Part shown: positions 50,953-59,303 of the stretch, in pieces
Position numbering within the stretch: the stretch's first letter is position 1
How the letters are laid out: every line of letters begins with the position of its first letter
Origin: Acetobacter cerevisiae
GTDB lineage: Bacteria; Pseudomonadota; Alphaproteobacteria; Acetobacterales; Acetobacteraceae
Direction of reading: 5' to 3'
NCBI RefSeq assembly: GCF_001580535.1
Contig: NZ_LHZA01000154.1
Span: 1-64,000 of the forward strand
Length of the DNA: 64,000 nucleotides
Program-made: the position numbers and the translations under genes
Notes under the pieces: generated by a model
Told to the model about the DNA's origin: nothing
The model's input: only the letters and a program-made list of their open reading frames with translations
Database searches by the model: none

Positions 50953-51678
50953 TTAAAACGTATCCTTCTCACGCCGTAATCTGGCGAGGGTCGGCACATC
51001 AGGGGCGCGCAGGAACGGGTTTGTGGCGCGTTCTTCGCCAAGTGTGGAAGGCACGGTTGCGCGGCCTTCAGTCCGCAGGCGTTTAACCTCCGCCACGCGG
51101 GTTTTCAGGGCGGCGTTGTCTGGTTCGGCATGCAGGGCAAAGGCGGTGTTGCCCTCGGTGTATTCATGCCCGCAGCAGACCAGCGTTTCATCCGGCAGGT
51201 CCGCAAAGCGTTTCAGGCTTTCAAAAAGCTGCTCGGCCGTGCCTTCAAACAGACGGCCACAACCCAGACTGAACAGGGTGTCCCCACAGAACAGGGTCGG
51301 CGGTTCCGCAAAATAATAGCTGATATGGCCGCGTGTGTGGCCCGGCACGGCAATGACCCGGCCCTGAGACTGGCCAACGGCAATCGTCTCATTGTCATGC
51401 AGCGCAATATCCAGTGCAGGCATGCGGGCTGCTTCGGAGGCCGGGCCAGCCACGCGGGCATTGTAGCGGGTGCGCAGGGCATCCGTGCCGCCAAGATGGT
51501 CGGCATGGTGATGGGTGAGCAGGATCAGGTCCAGTCGCCCGCCGGTCTCATCCAGCACAGCCTGAATGGGGGCGGCTTCTCCGGGGTCCACAATGGCGGT
51601 GCAGCCGGTTTCCGTGTCTCGCAGAAGCCAGCTGTAATTGTCTGACAAAACCGGAATGGCGCGGGTTTGAAGAGACAT
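50953..51678 (-). CDS. gloB: Hydroxyacylglutathione hydrolase (glyoxalase II)
   Basis: Metallo-beta-lactamase-fold enzyme hydrolysing S-D-lactoylglutathione to glutathione and D-lactate in methylglyoxal detoxification. Metal motifs: LTHHHADHLGGTDAL, VPGHTRGHISYYF, LFCGDTLFSLGCGRLFEGT (bridging Asp) and CCGHEYTEGNTAFA. The C-terminal glutathione-binding part ends in RATNPFLRAPDVPTLARLR. 241 residues. Divergent from a methyltransferase gene, an arrangement common in alphaproteobacteria. Confidence 0.95.
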   Translation of the reverse strand: MSLQTRAIPVLSDNYSWLLRDTETGCTAIVDPGEAAPIQAVLDETGGRLDLILLTHHHADHLGGTDALRTRYNARVAGPASEAARMPALDIALHDNETIAVGQSQGRVIAVPGHTRGHISYYFAEPPTLFCGDTLFSLGCGRLFEGTAEQLFESLKRFADLPDETLVCCGHEYTEGNTAFALHAEPDNAALKTRVAEVKRLRTEGRATVPSTLGEERATNPFLRAPDVPTLARLRREKDTF

Positions 51679-51762
51679 GAGGCAATTCTCCAGAGTGGAA
51701 ACTTTGAGGGGACGCGTGCGCAGTCATGGCGCCGGGAGCGGATATCATGGTACACATCCGCT

Positions 51763-52563
51763 ATGCATAAGGCCATTCCTCCCTCGGCAGACGCCTTTTA
51801 TCAGACCCATGAGGGCCAGACCTGCGCGGCTTTGCTGCGTGAGCGGCTCCAATGGTTCTGGCCTGATCTGCGCGGCCAGCGCGTGCTGGGGCTGGGCTAT
51901 GCCGGGCCGTATCTGGGGGCATGGCGCGGGCGCGGAGCCCTTTGCATTTCCGCCCGGACGCCGGACCACCGGCCTGAGAGTGCCAACGTGCAAACGTCCA
52001 TGCCGTTTTCGGCTTGCGACCGGGAATGCGTGGTGGACCCGTATGCTCTGCCGTTTGATGAAGATGCCTTTGACCGGATCGTGCTGGTGCATGCCTGTGC
52101 GGAGGAGGACCAGATGGTGCCTCTGTTGCGGGCGGCTGGCCGGGTGCTGAAAGATGACGGACGACTGCTGATGATCCTGCCTAACAGGCTGGGCGGGCGG
52201 CTGCGGCAGAAAAATACGCCTTTTGCGCAGGATGTCGCCTGTTCCCGCACAGGCCTGCGCACCATGCTGGGCCATGCCATGCTGCTGGCAGAGCGGCGGG
52301 ATGAGGCTTTGTTTCTGCCTGCCCGGCAGGCCTGTACCAGTATGGGCCGGGGGCGCCGGTCCGATATTGCTGGAAAAGTTCTCTCACCGGGGCTTGGCAG
52401 CCTGATGCTGGTGGAAGCCGTGAAAGATGTCTTTTCCGGCACGCCGCTGCCCGTCCGCTCTCCCCGGACATGGTTTAAAAAGATGCTCTGCCCGGCGCAG
52501 GAGACGGCAACCCAAAAGAGCGGTGGCCCGCCGGAGGGTGCGAGCCGTATACCGGAGACATAA
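51763..52563 (+). CDS. Class I SAM-dependent methyltransferase divergent from gloB
   Basis: 266 residues from ATG 51763 (MHKAIPPSADAFYQTHEG); the longer frame from 51667 overlaps the gloB start and is rejected. SAM motif I reads RVLGLGYAGPYLGAWRG; PFDEDAFDRIVLVHACAEED and AGRVLKDDGRLLMILPNRLGG match Methyltransf_11. Substrate unknown. The gap to the hyf-like operon is 42 bp, so the methyltransferase could share its transcript. Confidence 0.78.
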   Translation: MHKAIPPSADAFYQTHEGQTCAALLRERLQWFWPDLRGQRVLGLGYAGPYLGAWRGRGALCISARTPDHRPESANVQTSMPFSACDRECVVDPYALPFDEDAFDRIVLVHACAEEDQMVPLLRAAGRVLKDDGRLLMILPNRLGGRLRQKNTPFAQDVACSRTGLRTMLGHAMLLAERRDEALFLPARQACTSMGRGRRSDIAGKVLSPGLGSLMLVEAVKDVFSGTPLPVRSPRTWFKKMLCPAQETATQKSGGPPEGASRIPET

Positions 52564-52605
52564 AGGCAAATTCGCTACGCGTAGCCTTGCCTTCTGCCAC
52601 GAGCG

Positions 52606-54402
52606 TTGCCACAGAACCGCGCTCATGGTGTTATCCGCCCGTCTTTACATCCCGTCTGGAGCCAGAGTTCCATTTTCACCTCTTTTGTTCTTTGCAGTTT
52701 GTTCGTGCTGTTTGTGGTGGCGGGGGTTCTGGCTGTGCTGCCAGAGCGCCTGTTGCGGCGGTGCGCTCCGTGGCGTTCTGAAATTCTGGCCGGGGTCTGG
52801 GGTTGCTTAGGCCTGCTGGCGCTGGTCGGCGCGGTGTGCAGGCTGGAAGGCGGGGTGAGCTGGTTCCCGGTGTTCGGCATGGATGGGCCGGCTCTGCCCA
52901 TGCTGGTGCTGCTGGCCTTTGCCGGCGGACTGATGGGCGTGGGGCAGCGTGGGCTGGCCTGTGCGCTTACCGGACTGGCGTTTCTGGCTCTTTCTCCCTT
53001 GGTTTTCGGGCTCCTTGCAGGCACGGCGCTGGTGTTGCTGGCCGACCGTGGGCGGCAGGGCGTGTGTCTGCCTTTTGCTGTGATTCCGGCCTGTATTCCC
53101 GCAGATAGTCCTCTTTCTCCGCCCGCCTTGTGCCTGATGGTGCTGTTGCTGGGCTGGGCGGTTTCTTCACAAAAAGGGCCGGAGGCTGTGTTGCCTGCGG
53201 GCATTGGCCTGTTTCTGCTTGGGCGGTTGCTGGCGGAAGTCGGTGTTCTGCCACCGGTGCAGCAGGGCTTGCTGATGGTCAGCGGTGGCGCTGTGGCGCT
53301 CTGGGGTGCCGTGCAGGCTGTGCGCAGTCCAGCGGCCTGCGGTATCCTCGCCGGTGTGGCGAGTGCTGGTTATGGCGGGCTAGTGGTCATGCTGACACTG
53401 GCTCTGGCTGCTCCTGTGAAAGGCGGAGAGTTCTTTCGCACAGCAACACTTCTGGCAACGGGTGCGCCGTTTCTGGCGTTGCTGGCAGCCCTCTGGCTTT
53501 CCCGGCAGGACGGCGGATTGTTTACGCCAAACAGTGCTGTGGCGCAGGCCCGTGGTAGTCGGCTTGCGCTGGGAGGCAGCCTTTTGCTGCTCTCCGCTGT
53601 GCCGCCGCTCGGGGGCTTTTCTGTTTTCTGGAGCCTGCTGAACGCGGGTGAAGTGGCCGCTGCCCATACGCATCCTGCGCAGGCTTTGTGCCTTTTACTG
53701 GTTCTGGTCGGGGCCGCCTGTGTCATGGCGCTGGGGATGATCGGTCTGTTGCGGGTGGGGTTTGCAACCTTTGTGCAGCAAATGCCCGCTTCCGTGCCAC
53801 AGGGCAGCCGAACGGCCGATGATGCCCCATCTCTCAGCAGCGTGCTTCTGCTTCCGGCATGGATCTGCGCAGGGGGTGCGGTGCTGATTACGTTACTGCC
53901 TGGTGGCTGGCTGGCGCTGGTGGACCATCTGTTTGCAGGGGATACACCGCGTGACTTTGCCTGGAAGACGCTGGCGCGGGTGCAATTTGCCGGATCTGAT
54001 ATCACGTTGACGCCTGTGTTTTCGGTGCTTGCACTAGCGGTCTGTGTGGTGGGTGCCGGTTTGCTGGGGCGAGCGTTTGGCGTGTTCCCACTACGTCCGG
54101 CGGTGCCCGGTGCAGCCGCATGGCGAGACGGTGCCCCAGTCGTCCAGCAGGATGACGAAGTGCAGTCTGCTCCAATTTCCGAGCCCTCCATGCCTGTGGT
54201 CTGGACCGCATTCGGGGTTCTGCTGGGTGCTGCGGAGCAGAAGCCAACCGACTGGCCTGTGGTGGAAAAGACGAGCGCCGGGGCGCGGTATCTTCAGGCT
54301 GTGCTGTTCAGAACCGTGGCATGGTGTGAGGCGCAGGGCATGGTTCTCATCCTGCTCTTTCTGGGGGCCGGGCTGCTGCTGGGGCTGTTTGCTGCAAAAT
54401 GA
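52606..54402 (+). CDS. HyfB-like membrane subunit, divergent and shortened
   Basis: About 598 residues and about 15 membrane helices. It resembles HyfB/NuoL antiporter-like subunits in overall layout (N-terminal FVLCSLFVLFVVAGVLAVLP and SEILAGVWGCLGLLALVGAV) and in SAVPPLGGFSVFWSLL (about residues 330-345), which matches PPLNGF in HyfB. The lysine/His motif of the proton channel (K..PLHxWLPxAHPxAP) is missing and I see no lysine inside a predicted helix. TTG 52606 is the furthest sensible start; GTG 52705 is an alternative, so the N-terminus is uncertain. First of a six-gene coupled set; its stop overlaps the next ATG (ATGA). Confidence 0.6.
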   Translation: MPQNRAHGVIRPSLHPVWSQSSIFTSFVLCSLFVLFVVAGVLAVLPERLLRRCAPWRSEILAGVWGCLGLLALVGAVCRLEGGVSWFPVFGMDGPALPMLVLLAFAGGLMGVGQRGLACALTGLAFLALSPLVFGLLAGTALVLLADRGRQGVCLPFAVIPACIPADSPLSPPALCLMVLLLGWAVSSQKGPEAVLPAGIGLFLLGRLLAEVGVLPPVQQGLLMVSGGAVALWGAVQAVRSPAACGILAGVASAGYGGLVVMLTLALAAPVKGGEFFRTATLLATGAPFLALLAALWLSRQDGGLFTPNSAVAQARGSRLALGGSLLLLSAVPPLGGFSVFWSLLNAGEVAAAHTHPAQALCLLLVLVGAACVMALGMIGLLRVGFATFVQQMPASVPQGSRTADDAPSLSSVLLLPAWICAGGAVLITLLPGGWLALVDHLFAGDTPRDFAWKTLARVQFAGSDITLTPVFSVLALAVCVVGAGLLGRAFGVFPLRPAVPGAAAWRDGAPVVQQDDEVQSAPISEPSMPVVWTAFGVLLGAAEQKPTDWPVVEKTSAGARYLQAVLFRTVAWCEAQGMVLILLFLGAGLLLGLFAAK

Positions 54403-55436
54403 CGCATGAACTCACATGGGGCTGGGCTTTTGCCTGCCTGCTGGCTCTGGCCCTGCAAACTGTTCTGATGGTTCTGGCAGCCCCCTGGTTTAGTGGCTGG
54501 GTCAATCGTCTGGCAGGTCGTCTGACGGGCGAGCATCGTTTTCTGGCCGGTGGTCGCTGGCAGGATATTCATCATCAGTTCCGCAGGCCGGCCCTGCGCC
54601 AGCGCGGGGATGGGCTGAGTAGTCTGGCCTGCCGGGGCGCGCTGGTTCTGGCTGTTTTTGCAGCGTGCATGACACCGGTTTTCACGCTGGTTCCGGCAGG
54701 TTTTCCCGCACCGGGCTTTTTCCTGCTGTGTTCAGCACTGGTCGGCGCATCGCTTCTGCTGGGCCTGCCGCTGGTGGTGCAGGGTGGCACAACAACTCTG
54801 GCGGGGTATGCGGCGCTGCTGGCGGAGAGCCTGCTCTTGCCTGCGCTGGTGCCGGTGCTGGTTATGGCGGGTGGTCAGGATTTTTCCGCCTTTCTTGCGC
54901 ATTTACGCCAGCTTTCCCCGGTAGGGGATGGCGCACCGTTTGTGCTGATGGGCGTCGCTCTCTTTCTGGTCACGGCATGGAAAGGGCGGCAGGCCGGTGC
55001 GGAACTGCCGTGCCAGCTTTCAGGGGCTGATCGTGCCTTGTGGATGCTGGCTACGGATTGCGTGCAACTGGTCTGGATTACACTGGCCGGGGACGTTGCA
55101 TGGGCCAGTAGCCTCGCTCTGCCGGGTGAAAGCGGTGTGGAGCCCTGGCTCGCGCAATGTCTTGCAGGCGGCGCGTTCTGGGTGGCGAAGCTGGCGATTG
55201 CGGCTCTTCTGCTGGCAGGCACGCAGTTGATGGTGCTCACTTTCCCGCGTCGGGCGCGTGTGCGTCTGGCTGCGGTGTTCCTGCTGGGGCTGCTGGCCTG
55301 GCAGGTCGCGTATGCGGGCCAGTCCGGTGCAATCGGGCAGGACAGAACGGCCTCCGCGCAGGATGAGCAGGATGAGCAGGATGAGCAGGATGAGCAGGAT
55401 TCTGCATGGAGTGATGAAGGGAACGCAACACCATGA
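54399..55436 (+). CDS. HyfC/NuoH-like membrane subunit
   Basis: 345 residues, about 8 helices. The first cytosolic loop RFLAGGRWQDIHHQFRRPAL aligns in position with the GPxxxQxYxDxxKL loop of HycD/HyfC, and GAELPCQLSGADRALWMLATD with the ExxEGPLxEYSG..L.KWG segment. The second glutamate of that motif is Gln here (CQLSG). The C-terminus carries a DEQ tripeptide repeat from a 9 bp tandem repeat. The NuoH-like subunit normally connects the quinone site to the membrane arm. Overlaps both neighbours by ATGA. Confidence 0.65.
   Translation: MTHELTWGWAFACLLALALQTVLMVLAAPWFSGWVNRLAGRLTGEHRFLAGGRWQDIHHQFRRPALRQRGDGLSSLACRGALVLAVFAACMTPVFTLVPAGFPAPGFFLLCSALVGASLLLGLPLVVQGGTTTLAGYAALLAESLLLPALVPVLVMAGGQDFSAFLAHLRQLSPVGDGAPFVLMGVALFLVTAWKGRQAGAELPCQLSGADRALWMLATDCVQLVWITLAGDVAWASSLALPGESGVEPWLAQCLAGGAFWVAKLAIAALLLAGTQLMVLTFPRRARVRLAAVFLLGLLAWQVAYAGQSGAIGQDRTASAQDEQDEQDEQDEQDSAWSDEGNATP
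55362..55400 (+). repeat. Nonanucleotide tandem repeat (GATGAGCAG)4 + GAT
   Basis: Four perfect copies plus GAT (39 bp), encoding Asp-Glu-Gln repeats in the acidic C-terminus of the HyfC-like protein. The unit keeps the frame. Confidence 0.93.
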
Positions 55437-56659
55437 CGCTTGCTGTCATTCTGGCGCCGCTGCTGGCGCTGTGTGTTGTGGCCCGAGGCATTGGCTTTTT
55501 GCCCGCGCTGGGCGTGGTGACAGCGGTGGCCATGCTGGTAGACGCGCGGGAACCTTTGCAGGAATTTGGCGCGGTCTGTGTGGTGCTGTTTTCCGTGCTG
55601 CCGGTCTGGTTTGTCAGCCGATATCAGGATGATGGCGCACGCGAGCGCACCGGCCCGATGGTGCCGTTTCTGGCGCTCGGGCTGATGGTCATTCTGCAAC
55701 TTGCTACGGGCACGCCTGCGGCTATGGGGGAAGCTCCCGGCCATGCTGGAGCGGCCTATTTGCCTGCCGGACTGTGCGTGGCTCTCGCCGGACTGGTGGC
55801 CGTAACCTGTCGTCAGGCTATGGTCTGGCAGTGGGCTGGCCTGCTGGCCTGTGTGGATGGCGTCATGCTCTCCGGCGTCATTGAAAATCAGGTCATGGTG
55901 GTGGGCGTTACAGCGCTGGCGGGCTGCGTGGTGGCTCTGCTGGGTGGCATGTGCGTGCATCGCGTCATGCTGCGGGTTGCGGTGGCACCGGCGCAGGACG
56001 GGGCAGGGGCTGAGCGCCCTTCCGCCCAGTCCGCAGGGTTTGAACTGGGCGATGTTGAGCAAACAGGCCCGGAACCGCGAGGGCTGGGGCCCGAAGCCGT
56101 GGTGGCCCCGCGCATCTGGACAGAAGCTGAAGCAGCGGCTGAGGACGAAGAGCCGCTTCCCCGGCCAGACAAGGCGGCAAAAAAAGCCGTACCTTCCGAT
56201 GGAGAAGCAAAGGCAGACGTTGATCAGCCGCCAGCAGGGACGGGTGCGCTGCAGGATAAGAGGGCTTCGGATGCAGAAACGGTCGCCTCTGATGATGATG
56301 CTGAAACGGTGAAACAGAAGGACGTCCCGGACGCCAGTCATGACACTGCTAAGCCGACAGAAACGGAAAGCATCGAGACCGGCGTAATGAAAACAGACCC
56401 TTCTGAAGACGCCCTCTCTGAAGACAAGGCGCAGGACCGTAAGGCTGGGCTGAATCCAGCGGCTCCTGATGCTGAAGCCTCTGAGAAAATACCGGAACAC
56501 ACATCGGACACGGCGACCTCCAGCGCGGCGGATCAGCCCGAGCCGTTTGGCCCGGAAGAGAAAGAGCCTGAGGCCGAGCCAGTGCCGCGCACGCCGGAAA
56601 TGATTGCGCGGGATGTCTGGTTGAGAGGCTATCTGACCGAGCGCGGGAGGGACGCATGA
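55433..56659 (+). CDS. HyfE-like membrane domain fused to a long acidic tail
   Basis: 408 residues. The first 185 or so are hydrophobic with 6-7 helices (AVILAPLLALCVVARGIGFLPA, GVVTAVAMLVDAREPLQEFG, VVGVTALAGCVVALLGGMC), the size and layout of HyfE (about 216 residues). From about residue 195 to 395 follows an Asp/Glu/Ala/Lys/Pro low-complexity region (AEAAAEDEEPLPRPDKAAKK and so on), ending in RTPEMIARDVWLRGYLTERG. This tail is not a feature of HyfE that I know and is probably disordered and cytosolic or periplasmic. Overlaps both neighbours by 4 bp. Confidence 0.55.
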   Translation: MTLAVILAPLLALCVVARGIGFLPALGVVTAVAMLVDAREPLQEFGAVCVVLFSVLPVWFVSRYQDDGARERTGPMVPFLALGLMVILQLATGTPAAMGEAPGHAGAAYLPAGLCVALAGLVAVTCRQAMVWQWAGLLACVDGVMLSGVIENQVMVVGVTALAGCVVALLGGMCVHRVMLRVAVAPAQDGAGAERPSAQSAGFELGDVEQTGPEPRGLGPEAVVAPRIWTEAEAAAEDEEPLPRPDKAAKKAVPSDGEAKADVDQPPAGTGALQDKRASDAETVASDDDAETVKQKDVPDASHDTAKPTETESIETGVMKTDPSEDALSEDKAQDRKAGLNPAAPDAEASEKIPEHTSDTATSSAADQPEPFGPEEKEPEAEPVPRTPEMIARDVWLRGYLTERGRDA

Positions 56660-57777
56660 CCGTTCCTGTTTTTCTGGCTGCTCTGGCCTTTGCTTGGCCT
56701 TTGCTGGGGGCTGCCATTGTCATGGCCGCGCCCACACCGCGCAGCCGCGAGATTGCCATCTGGATGGCCGGGGCTGGCTGTGCGCTGGCTGTGGCCGTGT
56801 TCCTGTTCCCCGCGACCAGTGCCGCGGCGGAAGGCTGGGATGATGACCCGGTCCAGCGGGCAGGCCGTGTGATGTTGGCGTTTGGCCTGCTGCTGACGGT
56901 GATGGAAAACGGCATCTTGCAGGACCGTCTGTTGCGCGGTCTGCCACACATTTCGACGGCACTGACGGGGCTGGCCTGCGTCGCCCCGGACCCGATTATC
57001 GGGCTTGGTATTCTGGAAGCCGCACTGGCTTACGGCGTGTTTGTGTTCAGCCGCCCCGCCGGGCAGGCGCGGGCCGGATGGGCGCTGGTGCGCACCGGGT
57101 CTGTGGGAATTTTTCTGGTGCTGTCTGGCCTGCTGTTGCCGTCAGGTTCTGCACCAGCTGGCCTAATGATGGCCTGTGGTCTGGTCATGCTGGCGGGGCT
57201 GACGCCGTTTGGTCAGTCATGGCGTGAGGAAAATGATACCTATCTGTTCCTGCCATTTGCCGGGGCTGCCCTGCTGCTGTCCATGCGGCTGCGGGTGCAT
57301 GGTGGGGAGGCGTTTGAGACGGCGCTGGTTGCGGCGGGTCTGGCCTCGGTCTGGCTGACAGCCTGCGCGGGTCGCTCCGATGAGGGGCTGCGCCTGTTCC
57401 GCACCTTTCCGTCTGCTCTGGCCCTGATGGCGGTTGGGGCAGGCGCCGATGTGGCGGCGTTGCTATTCCTGTGTGGCTGGTGTCTGGCCGGGGGCAATCG
57501 CTCTGGCCGGTCATGGGCGGCGCGGGCGCTGGCCTGTTTCCCGCCGGGTGCGCCGTTTGTGGGCTGTCTGCTGCTGCTCTCCATGCTGAGCGACTGGTCC
57601 TGGAGTGTCACGGTGCTGACCGTGGCCGGGATTTTGTGCGCGGTGGTGCGTTCCGTGCCGGTGGAAGGGTTCACGCAGGATTTGTGGCCTGAAGATGCTG
57701 CGGGTCGGGTGGCCTGTTCCGTGCTGGTGCTGACCGGATTTCTGGTGCCGCTGGCCATGATGCTGGGAGCGTTCTGA
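56656..57777 (+). CDS. HyfF-like membrane subunit with no lysine
   Basis: 373 residues, about 10-11 helices, against about 525 for HyfF. The segment AGLTPFGQSWREENDTYLFL (residues about 180-199) sits where HyfF/NuoN have K-x-G-L-x-P-x-H-x-WLPDAHSEAP, so the channel Lys is Leu-like and the His is Gly. I count no Lys in the whole protein. Identification rests on gene order, hydrophobicity and this one segment, so it is moderate. Overlaps the upstream gene by ATGA and the downstream one by a single base (TGATG). Confidence 0.55.
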   Translation: MTVPVFLAALAFAWPLLGAAIVMAAPTPRSREIAIWMAGAGCALAVAVFLFPATSAAAEGWDDDPVQRAGRVMLAFGLLLTVMENGILQDRLLRGLPHISTALTGLACVAPDPIIGLGILEAALAYGVFVFSRPAGQARAGWALVRTGSVGIFLVLSGLLLPSGSAPAGLMMACGLVMLAGLTPFGQSWREENDTYLFLPFAGAALLLSMRLRVHGGEAFETALVAAGLASVWLTACAGRSDEGLRLFRTFPSALALMAVGAGADVAALLFLCGWCLAGGNRSGRSWAARALACFPPGAPFVGCLLLLSMLSDWSWSVTVLTVAGILCAVVRSVPVEGFTQDLWPEDAAGRVACSVLVLTGFLVPLAMMLGAF

Positions 57778-59276
57778 TGGATGCTGTAAGCCTGATCCGC
57801 GCCGGGCAGGAGACGGACACCCCCTGGCGCTTCCGGCTGGATGAACTCGGCTGGCGCGATATGGTCGCAGCGCTTGAAAAGGATACGCTGCCGTTTGTCG
57901 GCCTGTGGTGTGACGGCACGGATGTGCATGCCCTGTTCATGCTCTCCCCCACGCAGCCGCTGGCAGCCACGCTGGCACTCGAGGATGGGCGGTATCCGGC
58001 ACTTTCCCCCGTAAGACCGGTCTCGAGCCTATATGAGCGCAGAGCGTATGATCTGTATGGTGCGGAAGGCATGTGGGCGGTCGATGTGCGCTCGCTGGTG
58101 GACCATGATGTCTGGTCCGCGACTGCACCGCTGGCCGCCACCCCCGGTCCTGCTGGCGGCCATAAAGGGCAGATCGGCTTTCAGCCGTCTGACGCCTTGC
58201 TGGCGGCTGGCGGTGTGAACGCGGGCGCGGGGCCAGCAACCGGCGGCATGGAAACGCCCTTGCATGTGGCGATGGCCGTGGCGGGCGAGACCATCGCGCA
58301 GGCGGAAACGGTGTCCGGCTATGCGCATCGGGGGCTTGCGGCCCGCTGGCGGAATAGCCGTCTGGAGGATGCCTGCCGGTTGAGCGGGCGTGTGGCGGCC
58401 GGGTGCTCTGTGGTGCATCAGGCGGCCTTCTGTCAGGCCGTTGAAGCCGCGTGTGGTAGTGCTGTGGGGCCGGAAACGTCGCTGATCCGTGTGGTGTTGC
58501 TGGAACTGGAACGCATTCTGCTGCATCTGCACACGCTGGCCGGGCTGGCGCGGCGGGCCGGAGCGCTGGTGGTGGCGTCGCGTTGTGCGTGGTTTCGGGA
58601 ACAGTTGCTTGCAAAGTCTGCGCCGATCATTGGGTCGCGTTTGCTCATGGACCATTGTGTGCCCGGCGGCACCAGTTTGCGTGAGGCGACAGGTCTGGGC
58701 GATCTCTGCATCAGTCTGGCAAAGCTCGGTGAAGAGATTTATCCCGGACTGGCCACGCTCTGGCGCACCTATCCAGCACTTTCTGTTCGTCTAAGTGGGG
58801 TAGGCAAGGTGGATGCTGCCCTGCTTGACCGTGTGGGGCTGGATGGGCCGGTGGCACGAGCCAGTGGGAAGGATTGTGACGGGCGGCGCACGCAGCGCGT
58901 TTACCAGACCCTCTGGCGGCTGACCGCTGGCCGACACGGCGGCACGGCGGAAGATCGGGCTCTGGTTCTGCTGGATGAAATTGGTGAAAGCCTGCGCATG
59001 CTGGGCGAAGCAGGCCCCCGGTTGGGGCTGACTGCCGGTGGCCGTGTGGACCTTACTCTTGAGGATGGAGAAGGGCTGGGGATGACGGAAGGCCCGTGGG
59101 GTAACGTCCTCTATTGGGTGCGTCTGCATGCTGGCCGCGTCGCGCAGGTCTTTGTGCATGACCCGGCCCCTGCCGCGCTGATGGTCTTTGAAGAGACGCT
59201 GGCAGGGCAGGATGTGGCGGATCTGGCTCTCGTGCGCCAGTCCCTCGGGGTGAATGCGGCGGCACTTGATGGCTAG
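57777..59276 (+). CDS. HyfG-like (NuoC-NuoD fusion) large subunit lacking the NiFe site
   Basis: 499 residues. The NuoC-like part ends with YPALSPVRPVSSLYERRAYDLYG (Tyr86-Gly95 region), the ERExxDLFG signature. The NuoD-like part has VSGYAHRGLAARWR and GRVAAGCSVVHQAAFCQAVE; group 4 hydrogenases have RVCGICSxxH here, so the first Cys is Ala207 and only Cys210 remains. The C-terminus ADLALVRQSLGVNAAALDG lines up with the region that ends in DPCxSC in hydrogenases, and both Cys are gone. Thus no [NiFe] centre can form. The Tyr of the NuoD quinone site is also not apparent. About 60 residues shorter than HycE. Confidence 0.78.
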   Translation: MDAVSLIRAGQETDTPWRFRLDELGWRDMVAALEKDTLPFVGLWCDGTDVHALFMLSPTQPLAATLALEDGRYPALSPVRPVSSLYERRAYDLYGAEGMWAVDVRSLVDHDVWSATAPLAATPGPAGGHKGQIGFQPSDALLAAGGVNAGAGPATGGMETPLHVAMAVAGETIAQAETVSGYAHRGLAARWRNSRLEDACRLSGRVAAGCSVVHQAAFCQAVEAACGSAVGPETSLIRVVLLELERILLHLHTLAGLARRAGALVVASRCAWFREQLLAKSAPIIGSRLLMDHCVPGGTSLREATGLGDLCISLAKLGEEIYPGLATLWRTYPALSVRLSGVGKVDAALLDRVGLDGPVARASGKDCDGRRTQRVYQTLWRLTAGRHGGTAEDRALVLLDEIGESLRMLGEAGPRLGLTAGGRVDLTLEDGEGLGMTEGPWGNVLYWVRLHAGRVAQVFVHDPAPAALMVFEETLAGQDVADLALVRQSLGVNAAALDG

Positions 59277-59303
59277 AGAACAGGACAGGAAGGGTTTGCA
59301 GTC

